From Eubacterium sp. (lineage in GTDB: Bacteria; Bacillota; Clostridia; Lachnospirales; Lachnospiraceae): a DNA stretch of 64,000 nt. The notes beneath the pieces are model-generated. The model saw nothing but the letters and a program-made list of their open reading frames with translations. It ran no database searches and had not been told where the DNA came from. The stretch is taken from NCBI GenBank assembly GCA_017475235.1, contig JAFVGA010000021.1, positions 24,858 to 88,857 on the forward strand, read 5' to 3'. Made by a program: the position numbers and the translations under genes. Shown in pieces: positions 1 through 9,528 of this stretch. Position 1 is the first letter of the stretch; the number at the start of each line of letters is the position of its first letter.

Positions 1-1992
1 AGAGCATATGGGATAGTTAATGTTTATGGTGAAATATCAAATTGCGAGGGCAACAATGGTGGAGCAATAAAGTGCATAAGCGGAGACGTTTATATTTACA
101 ACGGCGCTAAAATCCACGGTTGCAAGTCTGGTACTGAAGGCGGAGGTATATATGTAAGAGATTTCGCTACCATAATGATGTATGGAGGTTCAATATATAG
201 TAACCAAGCCGCCGAAGAAGGCGGTGGAATTTTCTCGACTAAAGGAACAGTCTATTTAATAGGTGGAACAATATACAGTAACACTGCAGGTCAAACTGGT
301 GGTGGAGTATTTGCAGGAAATGCTTCCAATCTTTTCTTTGGAGAGAATGGTTCAGGACCTACGGTGTCAGACAATTACGCAAAGAAAAGTGGTGGTGGAG
401 TTAGGTGTAATGGCGGCACCAGTGAATCGGGAGGAGTTAGCATTTTTGAAGGTGGAACTATCACGGAGAATAAAACGGATGTGTCAGGTGGTGGCATTTC
501 AGTTGGAAAGCCTAGCAGTGGATGCCCATCAAAAATAGATATTTCAAACTTAAATATTACCTACAACACATCTGCGCACTCTGGGGGAGGAATTAACTTC
601 TCAGAGGGCGTAGTAGGGAAAACTACTAATGAAGCACCAATTGATAATTGCACAATTTCCTTGAACAAATCATCCACTAGTGGTGGAGGAATATATGTAA
701 ATACCGCTGTAAAAATAACAGATAATAACATTAGAGACAACGAGGCAAATTATGGTGGAGGAATTGCGATATCTGATACTGGCATTTTAAAAATGCCTAG
801 TAGTAAAGTGGTGAGTAATATAGCTGATAAGGGTGCAGGAATCTATCAAGGCGGAATTTTTGAATTGCTTGAAAGAGGATATGTGAATTCAAACAATACA
901 GTTTACTTGCCAAGTGGAAGACACATTGATATAACAGGAAAACTTACGGTATCAAATATTCTGGCTTCATACATAGATCCAGAAGTTAAAACTAAAGGAA
1001 CAATATTGGTGGATGTTACTTACACTGGAGGAACAGCAGATGACGAATTGTACCATGAAGGAAGCGGAGACGAAGAAGCAGCAGGAAAAAGTGTGACTAA
1101 GAAATTTGCTGCAAAGGGCGGATATACTCTTCGTCCTTCTAACAAGAATACGGTCATCAATTCCTCTAGATACATCATTATTAGCGAGAGGTACGATGTT
1201 AAGTACAATGCAAATACACTAGATACAGTATTGAATCTTCCAAAGGATGACATAGCTTTTTGGAGTGAGAAGTATGCTGTGAGTGCTAATGTTGTTAGCC
1301 GCGTTGGGTTTATCTTGAACACTAATAAGCATTGGAATTTGTCGGCAGATGGCACTGGAGATGTGATGAAGCCAGGAGTTGATACACTTATTACGAAAGA
1401 TACTACATTGTATGCCGTCTGGTACAATCCTCAAATATCGTGGCTCAAAATGAAAACAGTTGATAGGTACTATGTGGTTGGACAAGATATTACTTTGACG
1501 GTGAAGGAACTTACCAAGAAGATTAAATTGGAAAACGATTTAGGTATTGATATTGATTATGAAATAAAAGTTACTAGGATTGTCAGAGTAGGCGGAAGAG
1601 TTTTAGCAAAAGGTACAGACATAAAAACAGAGGATTACATTAATACCGATGAGGTGGATAATTTTACACTTTATCTTTCATCGTCCAACCAAGATGGAAC
1701 TGTCACATGTACTGGTCAGATGAATGTTAGTATTTTAGAAGACTATTATGACAAAACAGAAGTAAGGTTTATATCCAAAGAGTTTATAGATACTTTAGAT
1801 CCAAGGTCAAAATGGAATAAAAGCAAGAAGAGTGTTTTGAAAAAATCACTTAACAATGAAGATGATTATATTTTTACAGTAGATCTTGAGAAAGAAGATA
1901 TAGAAGAAATTAGAAATAACGTCAAAAGTAATGGACACAAAATTGACCATGCGGTTAATTCCGGCATATCCGGAAAAATCATAAAACAGTAA
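1..1992 (+). CDS. Secreted right-handed beta-helix surface protein, 3' part (truncated by window edge)
   Basis: The reading frame is open from base 1, so the gene begins before the window; an in-frame ATG at 175 is internal. The visible 663 residues start with at least eight imperfect repeats of about 25-35 residues, each with a GGGI or GGGV turn followed by asparagine-rich strands. This is typical of polymorphic-membrane-protein or pectate-lyase-like parallel beta-helices. After the helix (about 1170-1420) comes a Listeria-Bacteroides (Flg_new/InlB_B-type) repeat ending in TTLYAVWY. The C-terminal 190 residues are beta-rich and lysine-rich, with no sortase motif. The family is extracellular and usually involved in adhesion or glycan contact; no enzymatic residues can be assigned. 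A small membrane-anchored protein follows 13 bp downstream, probably in the same transcript. Confidence 0.85.
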   Translation, partial: RAYGIVNVYGEISNCEGNNGGAIKCISGDVYIYNGAKIHGCKSGTEGGGIYVRDFATIMMYGGSIYSNQAAEEGGGIFSTKGTVYLIGGTIYSNTAGQTGGGVFAGNASNLFFGENGSGPTVSDNYAKKSGGGVRCNGGTSESGGVSIFEGGTITENKTDVSGGGISVGKPSSGCPSKIDISNLNITYNTSAHSGGGINFSEGVVGKTTNEAPIDNCTISLNKSSTSGGGIYVNTAVKITDNNIRDNEANYGGGIAISDTGILKMPSSKVVSNIADKGAGIYQGGIFELLERGYVNSNNTVYLPSGRHIDITGKLTVSNILASYIDPEVKTKGTILVDVTYTGGTADDELYHEGSGDEEAAGKSVTKKFAAKGGYTLRPSNKNTVINSSRYIIISERYDVKYNANTLDTVLNLPKDDIAFWSEKYAVSANVVSRVGFILNTNKHWNLSADGTGDVMKPGVDTLITKDTTLYAVWYNPQISWLKMKTVDRYYVVGQDITLTVKELTKKIKLENDLGIDIDYEIKVTRIVRVGGRVLAKGTDIKTEDYINTDEVDNFTLYLSSSNQDGTVTCTGQMNVSILEDYYDKTEVRFISKEFIDTLDPRSKWNKSKKSVLKKSLNNEDDYIFTVDLEKEDIEEIRNNVKSNGHKIDHAVNSGISGKIIKQ

Positions 1993-2005
1993 GTGGGGAA
2001 AAGAG

Positions 2006-2374
2006 ATGAAACAGTTTATTACAGTTATTGGAATTGCAGTTATTGTAACTTTGATTGCCATGACTCTTTTGTCGGAGCAAAGCAGGAGTTCCAGGCAAGA
2101 TGAGCTAGAAAGGGCAGTGTCAGGAGCAGTGAAGCAAACTGTCAAAGCAACTCACGCTGATGGACAGACTGATATTACCTCAAACAAAGAGATGGTGGCA
2201 CATTTTGTAAATGTAGTTTCAAATAATATAAAAAGTGACGGAGATATCTCCGTCAAAGTACTTGGTGTAGACTACCAAGATGGTTTATTAGATGTGAAAG
2301 TCTCTGAGACTTTTAAATATTTAAATGGCAAAGAAAAAACTATAGAAGTTAGGAAGTGTGCCATTTATGAGTAG
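2006..2374 (+). CDS. Small single-pass membrane protein, unknown function
   Basis: This 122-residue protein starts with a hydrophobic segment (about residues 4-22) and continues as a soluble, mixed alpha/beta extracytoplasmic domain. No cysteine cluster, lipobox or catalytic motif is visible. The start is supported by GGGGAAAAGAG just upstream of the ATG. It lies 13 bp after the beta-helix protein gene, so it is probably co-transcribed and could help in assembly or anchoring of that surface protein. The layout resembles small anchor proteins found beside Tad/Flp-like or surface-protein loci in Lachnospiraceae, but this is an impression from general shape only. No family name can be assigned from the sequence. 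Confidence 0.75.
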   Translation: MKQFITVIGIAVIVTLIAMTLLSEQSRSSRQDELERAVSGAVKQTVKATHADGQTDITSNKEMVAHFVNVVSNNIKSDGDISVKVLGVDYQDGLLDVKVSETFKYLNGKEKTIEVRKCAIYE

Positions 2375-2416
2375 GTTGATATCCTTTCTATGTAGACTGA
2401 TTTTAAAACACTATAG

Positions 2417-3394
2417 TTAATCAGTTTCAATGTCGATAGAGACTTCACCATAAGATAGGGTATACTCATTACCATGTTCATCCTCAACTATCAACCTACA
2501 CCTTGAATCAATGTCAATCGCTCTACAGTACAATTTCATATTCCCTTTATAAACTATGATTCTATCTCCTAAAATGTTAGAGCGATTGATATATTCTTTC
2601 AAATGAGATTTCATATCATTTGATTTATAGTAATCCATATAGTAGTCGAGTAGATTTGCTACAAGAATGCTTGTCTTATTTTTGCTATCAGCTTTTTTAT
2701 CAAAAACAGTGGTAGCAATTTTTTTTATGTCTTTAGGAAAACCACCCTTTGGTGGAGTAATATTAATGCCTATTCCCACAACAGCATAATCTAACTTATT
2801 CATTTCCATACTAAGAGCAGCCTCTGTCAAAATACCACAAACTTTTTTATCTTCTATATAAACGTCATTAACCCATTTAATGTCGGCCTTCTTATCAGAT
2901 ACGCTTTCGATTGCTTTAGCAGTGGCCACTGCAGCTATAGTAGTAAAGTACAAAGAATCCTCAGGTGATGTATCAGGGCGTAGGAGTATACTTATATAAA
3001 CTCCAGTATCCTTTGGCGAGTAAAAAGACTTGCCTGTTCTACCTTTTCCCTTAGTCTGTTCTGTGGATATAATCACAGTTCCTTCCTTCGCACCATCGTG
3101 CGCTAGATCCACCAACATATCGTTAGTAGAAGAACAAGTAGGGATAACCTTTATATCCAAATCATTTTTTAAATACTTATTTATACTTTGAGCAGATAAA
3201 ATATCGCTGTCTTCTTGCAAAAGGTAACCTTTTCTAGATTTAGACTCAATCAAATAGCCATCTTTAATCAAACTTTGGATGGCTTTCCAAATAGCATTTC
3301 TACTTACACCCAAATCTTCGGATAGGGTGCCGCCAGAAATGTATTCTCCCTTATTCTTTTCTAGTTGGTTTAAAACCTGCTCTTTAACATTCAT
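2417..3394 (-). CDS. birA: Bifunctional biotin--[acetyl-CoA-carboxylase] ligase / biotin operon repressor BirA
   Basis: The 325-residue protein has the two-part BirA architecture. An N-terminal winged helix-turn-helix (residues about 1-60, with the SRNAIWKAIQSL helix) is followed by the biotin protein ligase domain. The ligase loop appears as TEQTKGKGRTGKSFYSP, where the usual GRGRxGR is conservatively altered, then the biotin-binding strand KWVNDVYIEDKKVCGILTE and a small C-terminal SH3-like domain. It activates biotin as biotinyl-AMP, transfers it to carboxylase lysines, and represses biotin genes when loaded. The internal ATG at 3394 is preferred because the protein then begins directly at the helix-turn-helix; a longer in-frame start exists at 3415. 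It is divergent from bioY, with a BirA operator between them. Confidence 0.95.
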   Translation of the reverse strand: MNVKEQVLNQLEKNKGEYISGGTLSEDLGVSRNAIWKAIQSLIKDGYLIESKSRKGYLLQEDSDILSAQSINKYLKNDLDIKVIPTCSSTNDMLVDLAHDGAKEGTVIISTEQTKGKGRTGKSFYSPKDTGVYISILLRPDTSPEDSLYFTTIAAVATAKAIESVSDKKADIKWVNDVYIEDKKVCGILTEAALSMEMNKLDYAVVGIGINITPPKGGFPKDIKKIATTVFDKKADSKNKTSILVANLLDYYMDYYKSNDMKSHLKEYINRSNILGDRIIVYKGNMKLYCRAIDIDSRCRLIVEDEHGNEYTLSYGEVSIDIETD

Positions 3395-3428
3395 AGCGAG
3401 AGTATAGCATAACACTTAATTGTTAGCA

Positions 3429-3461
3429 ATTGTTAGCCTAAATAGAAATAAGGTTGACAAT
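3429..3461. promoter_or_regulatory. BirA operator between birA and bioY
   Basis: An interrupted inverted repeat: left half ATTGTTAGCC (3429-3438), 13-bp spacer, right half GGTTGACAAT (3452-3461). Eight of ten positions are complementary between the halves. The arrangement matches the known BirA box type (TTGTnAACC, spacer, GGTTnACAA). The right half overlaps the bioY -35 hexamer, so binding would block bioY transcription and could also autoregulate birA. Confidence 0.8.
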
Positions 3462-3482
3462 AGAAAGTGGTAGGACTAAAAT
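3454..3482 (+). promoter_or_regulatory. bioY promoter
   Basis: TTGACA (3454-3459), 17-bp spacer, TAAAAT (3477-3482). Five of six -10 bases match consensus and the -35 is perfect. The -35 lies inside the right half of the BirA operator. Confidence 0.75.
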
Positions 3483-3515
3483 ATCTTTTGGCAAACAAAG
3501 AAAAGAGGAAAAGAT

Positions 3516-4085
3516 ATGGAAAAGAAATTTTTATCAGTTAGAGATTTAGCAATGATTGCAATATTTGTAGCGCTTATCATAGTGTGCACGTGGATTACAA
3601 TTCCATTAGGCCCAGTGCCGTTCACACTACAGACATTTGCAGTTTGTGTAACAGGTGGAGTACTTGGACTAAAGCGAGGAACAATAGCAGTAGTTGTATA
3701 CATATTGCTTGGAATAGTAGGAGTGCCAGTGTTCTCAGAATTTTCATCTGGAATAGTCAAATTCATCCCAAACACAGAAACAGGAATGACAGGTGGCTAC
3801 ATTCTTGGCTTTATCCTTACAGTAATAATAATCGGAATCTTCAAAAAGCTATCGAAGGATAAAGATAATAAAATGAAAGCACTTTATCTGGGAATTGGAA
3901 TGTTTTTAGGCGATATCGCATGTTTCATCTTTGGAACTATTTGGTTTTGGCAATTCAATCCAATGCATTTGGGACTAGCAGCATCTATTTCCGCTTGTGT
4001 TATTCCATTTATAATTCCAGATATAGCTAAAATTATAGTGGCACTAATTGTTTCAACACAAGTTAATAAATACTTAAATGTCTAA
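3516..4085 (+). CDS. bioY: Biotin transporter BioY (ECF S component)
   Basis: The 189-residue protein is almost entirely hydrophobic, with about six membrane helices and the BioY family pattern. This includes a short cytoplasmic N-terminus (LSVRDLAMIAIFVALI), the PLGPVPFTLQTFAV segment and the GGYILGFI helix. BioY is the substrate-binding S component that takes up biotin alone or with a shared energy-coupling module; no EcfA or EcfT genes are nearby, so it would rely on one encoded elsewhere. The ribosome site AGAGGAAAAG precedes the ATG. It is transcribed alone from a promoter overlapped by a BirA operator and ends at a strong terminator, so it should be switched off when biotin is plentiful. 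Confidence 0.95.
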   Translation: MEKKFLSVRDLAMIAIFVALIIVCTWITIPLGPVPFTLQTFAVCVTGGVLGLKRGTIAVVVYILLGIVGVPVFSEFSSGIVKFIPNTETGMTGGYILGFILTVIIIGIFKKLSKDKDNKMKALYLGIGMFLGDIACFIFGTIWFWQFNPMHLGLAASISACVIPFIIPDIAKIIVALIVSTQVNKYLNV

Positions 4086-4090
4086 AACGA

Positions 4091-4137
4091 AAAATGACGG
4101 AAAGCGAACGATTTTAAGTGAGCTTCCGTCATTTTTT
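4091..4137 (+). terminator. Intrinsic terminator after bioY
   Basis: The stem AATGACGGAA pairs with TTCCGTCATT around a 16-19 base loop and is followed by TTTTTTG. Confidence 0.85.
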
Positions 4138-4212
4138 GTTTGGGGAAAGTAGAGAATTTATTATTGGATTGTGTTAAAATGAATAAGGTTAAATATAAAT
4201 TTTGGAGATATT

Positions 4213-7101
4213 ATGGAACAATATGAAGTAATAAAAAAAGAGAAAATAGATGAGATAGACTCACTGGGAACACTGTATAAGCACAAGAAAACTGGTGCTA
4301 AAGTTTTGGTGTTCGAAAATAGTGACGAAAACAAAGTCTTTAGCGTGGGCTTTAGAACTCCAGTTACTGATGAGACAGGTGTGCCACATATAATCGAGCA
4401 CACAGTTCTTTGTGGTTCAGAGAAGTATCCAATCAAAGATCCTTTTATGGAACTTGCGAAGGGATCTCTAAATACATTCCTAAATGCTATGACTTATCCG
4501 GACAAAACTATCTATCCGGTTGCAAGCACAAACGCTCAGGATTTCAACAACCTAATGAGCGTCTATATGGATGCGGTTTTCAAACCAAATATATATAAGG
4601 AATAAAATATTTTCAAACAGGAGGGCTGGCACTACGAGTTAACCTCTCCTGAAGATGAACTTAAGATAAACGGAATAGTTTACAGCGAGATGAAAGGTGT
4701 TTACTCATCCGCCGACGGTGTGCTTGATAGAATCACCCTAAGTTCTCTATTCCCAGACAATGGCTATTCAGCTGAGAGTGGTGGATATCCTGAGGCTATC
4801 CCAACACTAACTTACGAGAACTACCTAGACTTCCATAGACGTTATTATCACCCATCAAACTGCTACATCTATTTGTACGGTGATATGGATGTGGAAGATC
4901 GCTTAGAATGGATCGACAAAGAATACTTATCAAAGTACGATTACTTGGATATTGATTCAAGTATTCCACTTCAGAAACCATTCGATCAGATGAACGATTT
5001 TGAGTACGAGTATTCAATAGGCGACGAAGAAGACGAGAATGAAAACTACATCTACTCAAAGAACTTTGTCGTGGGCGAATCTGATGACGTAAAACTAAAC
5101 ATCGCAATTCACACAATTGAGTATGCCTTAATGGAGATGCCAGGTGCAAAGCTTAAAGAGGCTTTGATCAAGGCTGGCATTGGTAAAGACATTTCATCAG
5201 CCTATGAGGGAGATGTACGTCAGCCAGTTTACTCAATCGTTGCAAAGTATGCGAAAAAAGAAGACAAAGAAAAATTCTTGAAAGTTATAGATGACACACT
5301 AGAAGAAGTAGTGGAAGAAGGCTTAGAAAAAGATGTTCTAAAAGCTTATCTTTTCAAGCGCGAGTTTGAGGACAAAGAGCAAGACTTTGGTCCATATCCA
5401 AAGGGCTTGATGTTTGATCTTAACCTTATGAACACATGGCTCTACGATGAAAACAATCCTTTCGCTATGCTTAAGACTGACGAGATCTATGAAGAGTTGA
5501 AAAAAGATGTAGAGACAGATTATTTCGAAAACATAATTAAAGAATACTTGATTGATAACAATCATACATCTCTAGTCACAATGGTTCCTAAGAAAGGCTT
5601 AACAGCTAAAAAGGAAAACGAACTTAAAGAACAACTCGCTGACAAAAAAGCAAAGATGTCAGACGAGGAGATAAACGAGATTATCCAACAGACAAAAGCG
5701 CTAAAGGCTTATCAGGAAGAACCTTCTACCAAGGAGCAGTTGGAGACCATTCCAATCCTTGAAATTGAGGACATCGATCCTGAGCCAAAGAAGAGTGTGG
5801 CTGAAATCACAAAGGAAGATGGAATCACATTCCTTCATTCAGATATATTTACAAACGGAATTGGATATCTCACACTTGTTTGCAACTCAAGCGACATTCC
5901 AAAGAAATATTTAAATTATGTTGCATTGTTTAGAACTTTCTTTGGCGCGATGGATACAGAGAAGCACAGCTACAAAGAACTAAATGCCGAGATTGATAAA
6001 AACTTGGGCGAGTTCTTCCTAATGGCTTCATCCAACACAAACGAGAAGACAAACGAAATGCTCTTCTCCGGCGAAGTCCACGCCAAAATGTTCTACGATA
6101 AAATCGAAAAGCCATTTGAGTACGCAAAAGAAATCATCCAGACTACAAAATACGATGATTACGACAGAATGAAAGTGCTGCTTGAAGAAGCAAAGGCAGC
6201 TACATTCCAGACCATCTTAACTAGCGGTCATGTGGTGGCTTCAAATAGAGCGTTGTCATACTACTCAAAGACTGACTTCGTGGGCGACGAAGCAATGGGA
6301 ATCGGTTTCTATGATTTTGTTTGCGACTTGCTAGAAAACTTCGACGAGAGAAAAGAGGAGTTTGCACAGAACTTGAAAGGCGCTTTGCAATACCTCTTCG
6401 TGAAAGGTGATGTTATAGTAAACTATGGTGGCGACAAAGAATCATTTGAAAAAATAAAAACTCTATCAAAAGAGTTTATAGATGAACTATTCGAAAAACA
6501 AGAAAACGATGATGAGTGGGAGTTCAAACCAGAGCAGAAGAACGAAGCATTCATCACACCAGGTCAAGTTCAGTATGTGGCAAGAGCTGGTAAGTTTGAC
6601 GGAGAATACAACGGAGCATTTATCACACTTACAAACATAATGCGAACTGAGTATTTGTGGAATAACATCCGAGTGCTTGGCGGAGCGTATGGTTGTATGA
6701 ACAGAGTTACTAAGTTTGGCGATGTCGTGTTTACTTCATACAGAGATCCGAACTTAAAGACAACTAGCGATACATATCTAAACGCTGCTAATTATATAGA
6801 AGAGTTTAATGCAGACGAGAGAACACTTCGCAAGTTTATCATTGGCGCGATTAGCGGAGTGGATAGACCGCTTACAACAAACGAGGCAGTGACAAGAGAA
6901 CTAGTACTCTATATCACAGAAAATACATATGAAGATCGCAAGAAAAACAGGACACAGCTTCTAAACACAACAGTAGAAGATATTCAGAAGTTTGGAAAGA
7001 ACTATCGCGAGGCAATGGAAATGGGAAACATCTGTGTCATTGGTTCGAAGAGTGCGATAGAAGAGAACAAAGATATGTTCAAAAAGGTTAGAAACATTTA
7101 G
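4213..7101 (+). pseudogene. M16C insulinase-family zinc peptidase interrupted by an in-frame TAA
   Basis: A single frame from ATG 4213 to the stop at 7101 encodes a presequence-protease-like M16C peptidase of 962 residues, the usual length, broken only by TAA at 4603-4605. The first 130 residues carry the inverted zinc motif HIIEH (about residue 58) and the TVLCGSEKYPIKDPF core. After the stop the frame resumes with IFKQEGWHYEL, where relatives have an acidic or lysine codon in place of the TAA. The remainder, including the M16C-associated linker and C-terminal half, shows no other defect. A GAA or AAA to TAA single-base change explains it. Either this is a recent nonsense mutation, a sequencing error, or stop readthrough. 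If the stop is real, the zinc site and substrate chamber are separated and the enzyme is probably inactive. RBS TTGGAGA supports the start; era follows 21 bp later. Confidence 0.85.
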
Positions 7102-7122
7102 TTTACATAAAAAGGATAAGAT

Positions 7123-8028
7123 ATGAGCGAAAATTTCAAATCAGGTTTTGTGGCATTGATTGGTAGACCAAACGTTGGAAAGTCCACATTGATGAATAGA
7201 ATCATCGGACAGAAGGTTGCCATCACATCAAACAAACCACAGACCACAAGAAACAGAATACAGACAGTCTACACATCTGATGAAGGTCAGATAGTGTTCT
7301 TAGATACGCCTGGAATTCACAAGGCAAAGAATAAGCTTGGCGAGTACATGGTGAATGTGGCTGAGCGCACCTTCGAAGAGGTCGATGCAATTCTATGGCT
7401 AGTTGAGCCTGATACAAAGATTGGCCCTGGCGACAAGCACATCATAGAGGAGCTGGAGAAAGTCAATGTGCCAGTTCTTCTTGTCATAAATAAAATTGAC
7501 ACAGTAAAGAAAGAAGAAGTACCAGAGATCATAAACACTTACAAGGACGCGTTCGACTTTACAGAGATTATTCCTACGTCCGCCACTAAAGGCGAGAACG
7601 TAGACACAATAGTGACAGAACTTCTAAACCACTTGCCAGAAGGACCAATGTACTACGACGAAGATACTCTAACAGATCAGCCTATGCGACAAATCGTAGC
7701 TGAGATAATTCGTGAGAAGTCACTCCACGCATTGAACGAGGAAGTTCCACACGGAATCGCAGTGACTATTGAATCTATGAAAGAGCGAGAGACCAAGAAG
7801 GGCCCTATCACAGATATTGAAGCGACTATCATTTGCGAGAAGGAATCTCACAAGGGTATTATTATAGGAAAGAAAGGCTCAATGCTTAAAAAGATTGGCT
7901 CGACAGCTAGATATGAGATTGAGCAGCAGTTGGAGATGAAGGCGAACCTTCAACTTTGGGTGAAAGTTAAAAAGGATTGGCGTGACAGCGAATTCTTAAT
8001 GAAAAATTACGGATACACGGATAAATAA
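7123..8028 (+). CDS. era: GTPase Era
   Basis: The 301-residue protein has an N-terminal Ras-like GTPase domain: G1 GRPNVGKST (residue 14 on), switch with TTRNRI, G3 DTPGIH, G4 NKID and G5 TSATKG. A C-terminal KH RNA-binding domain carries GIIIGKKGSMLKKIG. Era binds the 3' end of 16S rRNA and aids 30S maturation and cell-cycle coordination. Length and domain order are canonical. It is followed after one base by recO, the common Firmicutes arrangement, so the two are surely co-transcribed and probably translationally coupled. Confidence 0.97.
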   Translation: MSENFKSGFVALIGRPNVGKSTLMNRIIGQKVAITSNKPQTTRNRIQTVYTSDEGQIVFLDTPGIHKAKNKLGEYMVNVAERTFEEVDAILWLVEPDTKIGPGDKHIIEELEKVNVPVLLVINKIDTVKKEEVPEIINTYKDAFDFTEIIPTSATKGENVDTIVTELLNHLPEGPMYYDEDTLTDQPMRQIVAEIIREKSLHALNEEVPHGIAVTIESMKERETKKGPITDIEATIICEKESHKGIIIGKKGSMLKKIGSTARYEIEQQLEMKANLQLWVKVKKDWRDSEFLMKNYGYTDK

Positions 8029-8029
8029 G

Positions 8030-8761
8030 ATGGATAACAAAATTGAAGTAACGGGAATAGTGCTCTCTCAAATGCCAATTGGAGAGGTTGATAAGAGAGT
8101 GGTCATTTTGACGAAGGAGTTCGGCAAAGTGTCTGCTTTTGCTCGTGGTGCAAGAAAACCTAACAGTCCGTTTCTTGCAGGCAGTCAGCCTATGGCGTTT
8201 GGAAAGTTTACGCTTTTCCCTGGCCGAAGTGCTTACAGCATAAACAACATCCAGGTTTCTGATTACTTTGCAAGTGACATAACAGATCCAGACCAAATGT
8301 ATATGGGAATGTATTTCCTAGAATTAGCAGACTACTTCGCCAAAGAAGGCCTAGAAGCAGGCGAGATGCTAAACCTTATCTACAGAGCATTAAGAACACT
8401 AACTAAGAGTGGGATTTCACCTACTCTAATAAGAAGGATCTACGAATTCAAAATGCTCGTTATAAACGGCGAGTATCCAGATGTTTTTACTTGTGGAAAA
8501 TGTGGTTCAAAAGAAAACATAGATTTCTTTGACTTGGCTCACGACACAGTTGTTTGCGAAAACTGTCACGGAGCACTCCCGGATAGCAAAAAGCTAAAAA
8601 ATTCTACAGTCTATGCACTTCAGTATATTGTTACTTCACCAATGAATAAACTATTCGCATTCACAGTGAAAGATGACATTCTAGAACAGCTCGACAACGT
8701 GGTTGGAAGCTATATGGAAAAGCAAGTGGATAAGCATTTCAATTCTCTTGATTTTTTATAA
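8030..8761 (+). CDS. recO: DNA repair protein RecO
   Basis: This 243-residue protein has an N-terminal OB fold (TGIVLSQMPIGEVDKRVVILT, then KVSAFARGARKP), a helical middle and a zinc-binding C-terminal part with CGKCGS and CENCHG pairs (about residues 151-182). RecO acts with RecF and RecR to load RecA on SSB-coated gaps. The ATG at 8030 lies one base after the era stop and has no separate strong ribosome site, suggesting translational coupling to era. Confidence 0.95.
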   Translation: MDNKIEVTGIVLSQMPIGEVDKRVVILTKEFGKVSAFARGARKPNSPFLAGSQPMAFGKFTLFPGRSAYSINNIQVSDYFASDITDPDQMYMGMYFLELADYFAKEGLEAGEMLNLIYRALRTLTKSGISPTLIRRIYEFKMLVINGEYPDVFTCGKCGSKENIDFFDLAHDTVVCENCHGALPDSKKLKNSTVYALQYIVTSPMNKLFAFTVKDDILEQLDNVVGSYMEKQVDKHFNSLDFL

Positions 8762-8835
8762 ATAGCGTATTGAAATAAGAGCAGTTTTTATATAAAATAA
8801 ACTTTGGATATATTACAGACAATTAGGAGCACACA

Positions 8836-9465
8836 ATGAGAAAAATTGCAGTGGCATTCGTTACAATCGCATTAATGGTCGGCTTAGTTGGGTGTAGCCC
8901 TTTGGGAGACATTGAACTAGAAGCTGGAGATAGCGGCATTTATATAGAAGATGACGGCGCTATATCATACGGCTCATGCGAGAAATTTGACAAGAAATAC
9001 TATAACGAAGATCAACTAGAAAATGAAATAGATACTGAGGTGTCAGACTTTAACAAGAGTAAGTATTCATCGGTGGATGATGCTTGTTCTATCAACGACT
9101 TTTCGGCAAATTCGAAGGAGGCTAGATTAGTTCTTGATTTCGTAACTACATATGATTTCAAAAACTATATGATTAACTTCGCCGGCTTCGAAGAAGACGG
9201 CTTCTACATCGGGTCAATTTCTGACAACGACAAATGCCCAATCAAAGGCACATTCGTTAAACCTCACACAAAGAAGACAGTAACAGCGAAAGAAATCAAG
9301 AATATGAAAGATTGCATTTTGGTTACTTACACACCTTTCAAAGTTCAGGTGGATGGGGACATCAAATATATAAGTACGAACTGCAAGATTGATGATGACG
9401 ACGTGGTTAGCACTTCAAAGAACAAGGGAGAGCTTAGCTACATAGTTTACGACATAGACCAATAA
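8836..9465 (+). CDS. Predicted lipoprotein, unknown function
   Basis: The 209-residue protein begins with a lipoprotein signal peptide: MRK, a hydrophobic core, then the lipobox LVGC with Cys20 as the predicted lipidated residue. The mature part is acidic, with four further cysteines and no recognisable catalytic motif. It would sit on the outer face of the membrane. RBS AGGAGCAC precedes the ATG. It sits between recO and glyQS without an obvious functional link and ends before a hairpin at 9477. No family could be assigned. Confidence 0.8.
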   Translation: MRKIAVAFVTIALMVGLVGCSPLGDIELEAGDSGIYIEDDGAISYGSCEKFDKKYYNEDQLENEIDTEVSDFNKSKYSSVDDACSINDFSANSKEARLVLDFVTTYDFKNYMINFAGFEEDGFYIGSISDNDKCPIKGTFVKPHTKKTVTAKEIKNMKDCILVTYTPFKVQVDGDIKYISTNCKIDDDDVVSTSKNKGELSYIVYDIDQ

Positions 9466-9476
9466 TTGATTTTAAG

Positions 9477-9505
9477 ATGGCTGTCATTGACAGCCATTAT
9501 TATAT
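9477..9505 (+). terminator. Hairpin terminator before glyQS
   Basis: A perfect 9-bp stem, ATGGCTGTC / GACAGCCAT, with an ATT loop is followed by an AT-rich TATTATAT run. The T-tract is poor, so termination may be partial. Confidence 0.55.
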
Positions 9506-9528
9506 AGAAAAGAAATGGAGAGAACACA

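Noticed and set aside
4603-4605. Selenocysteine or other recoding at the M16 internal stop
   Set aside because: The codon is TAA, not TGA, and no downstream hairpin is evident; a point mutation or sequence error is simpler.
9466-9528. T-box leader for glycyl-tRNA synthetase
   Set aside because: The region is about 60 bp with one small hairpin and no specifier or T-box sequence.
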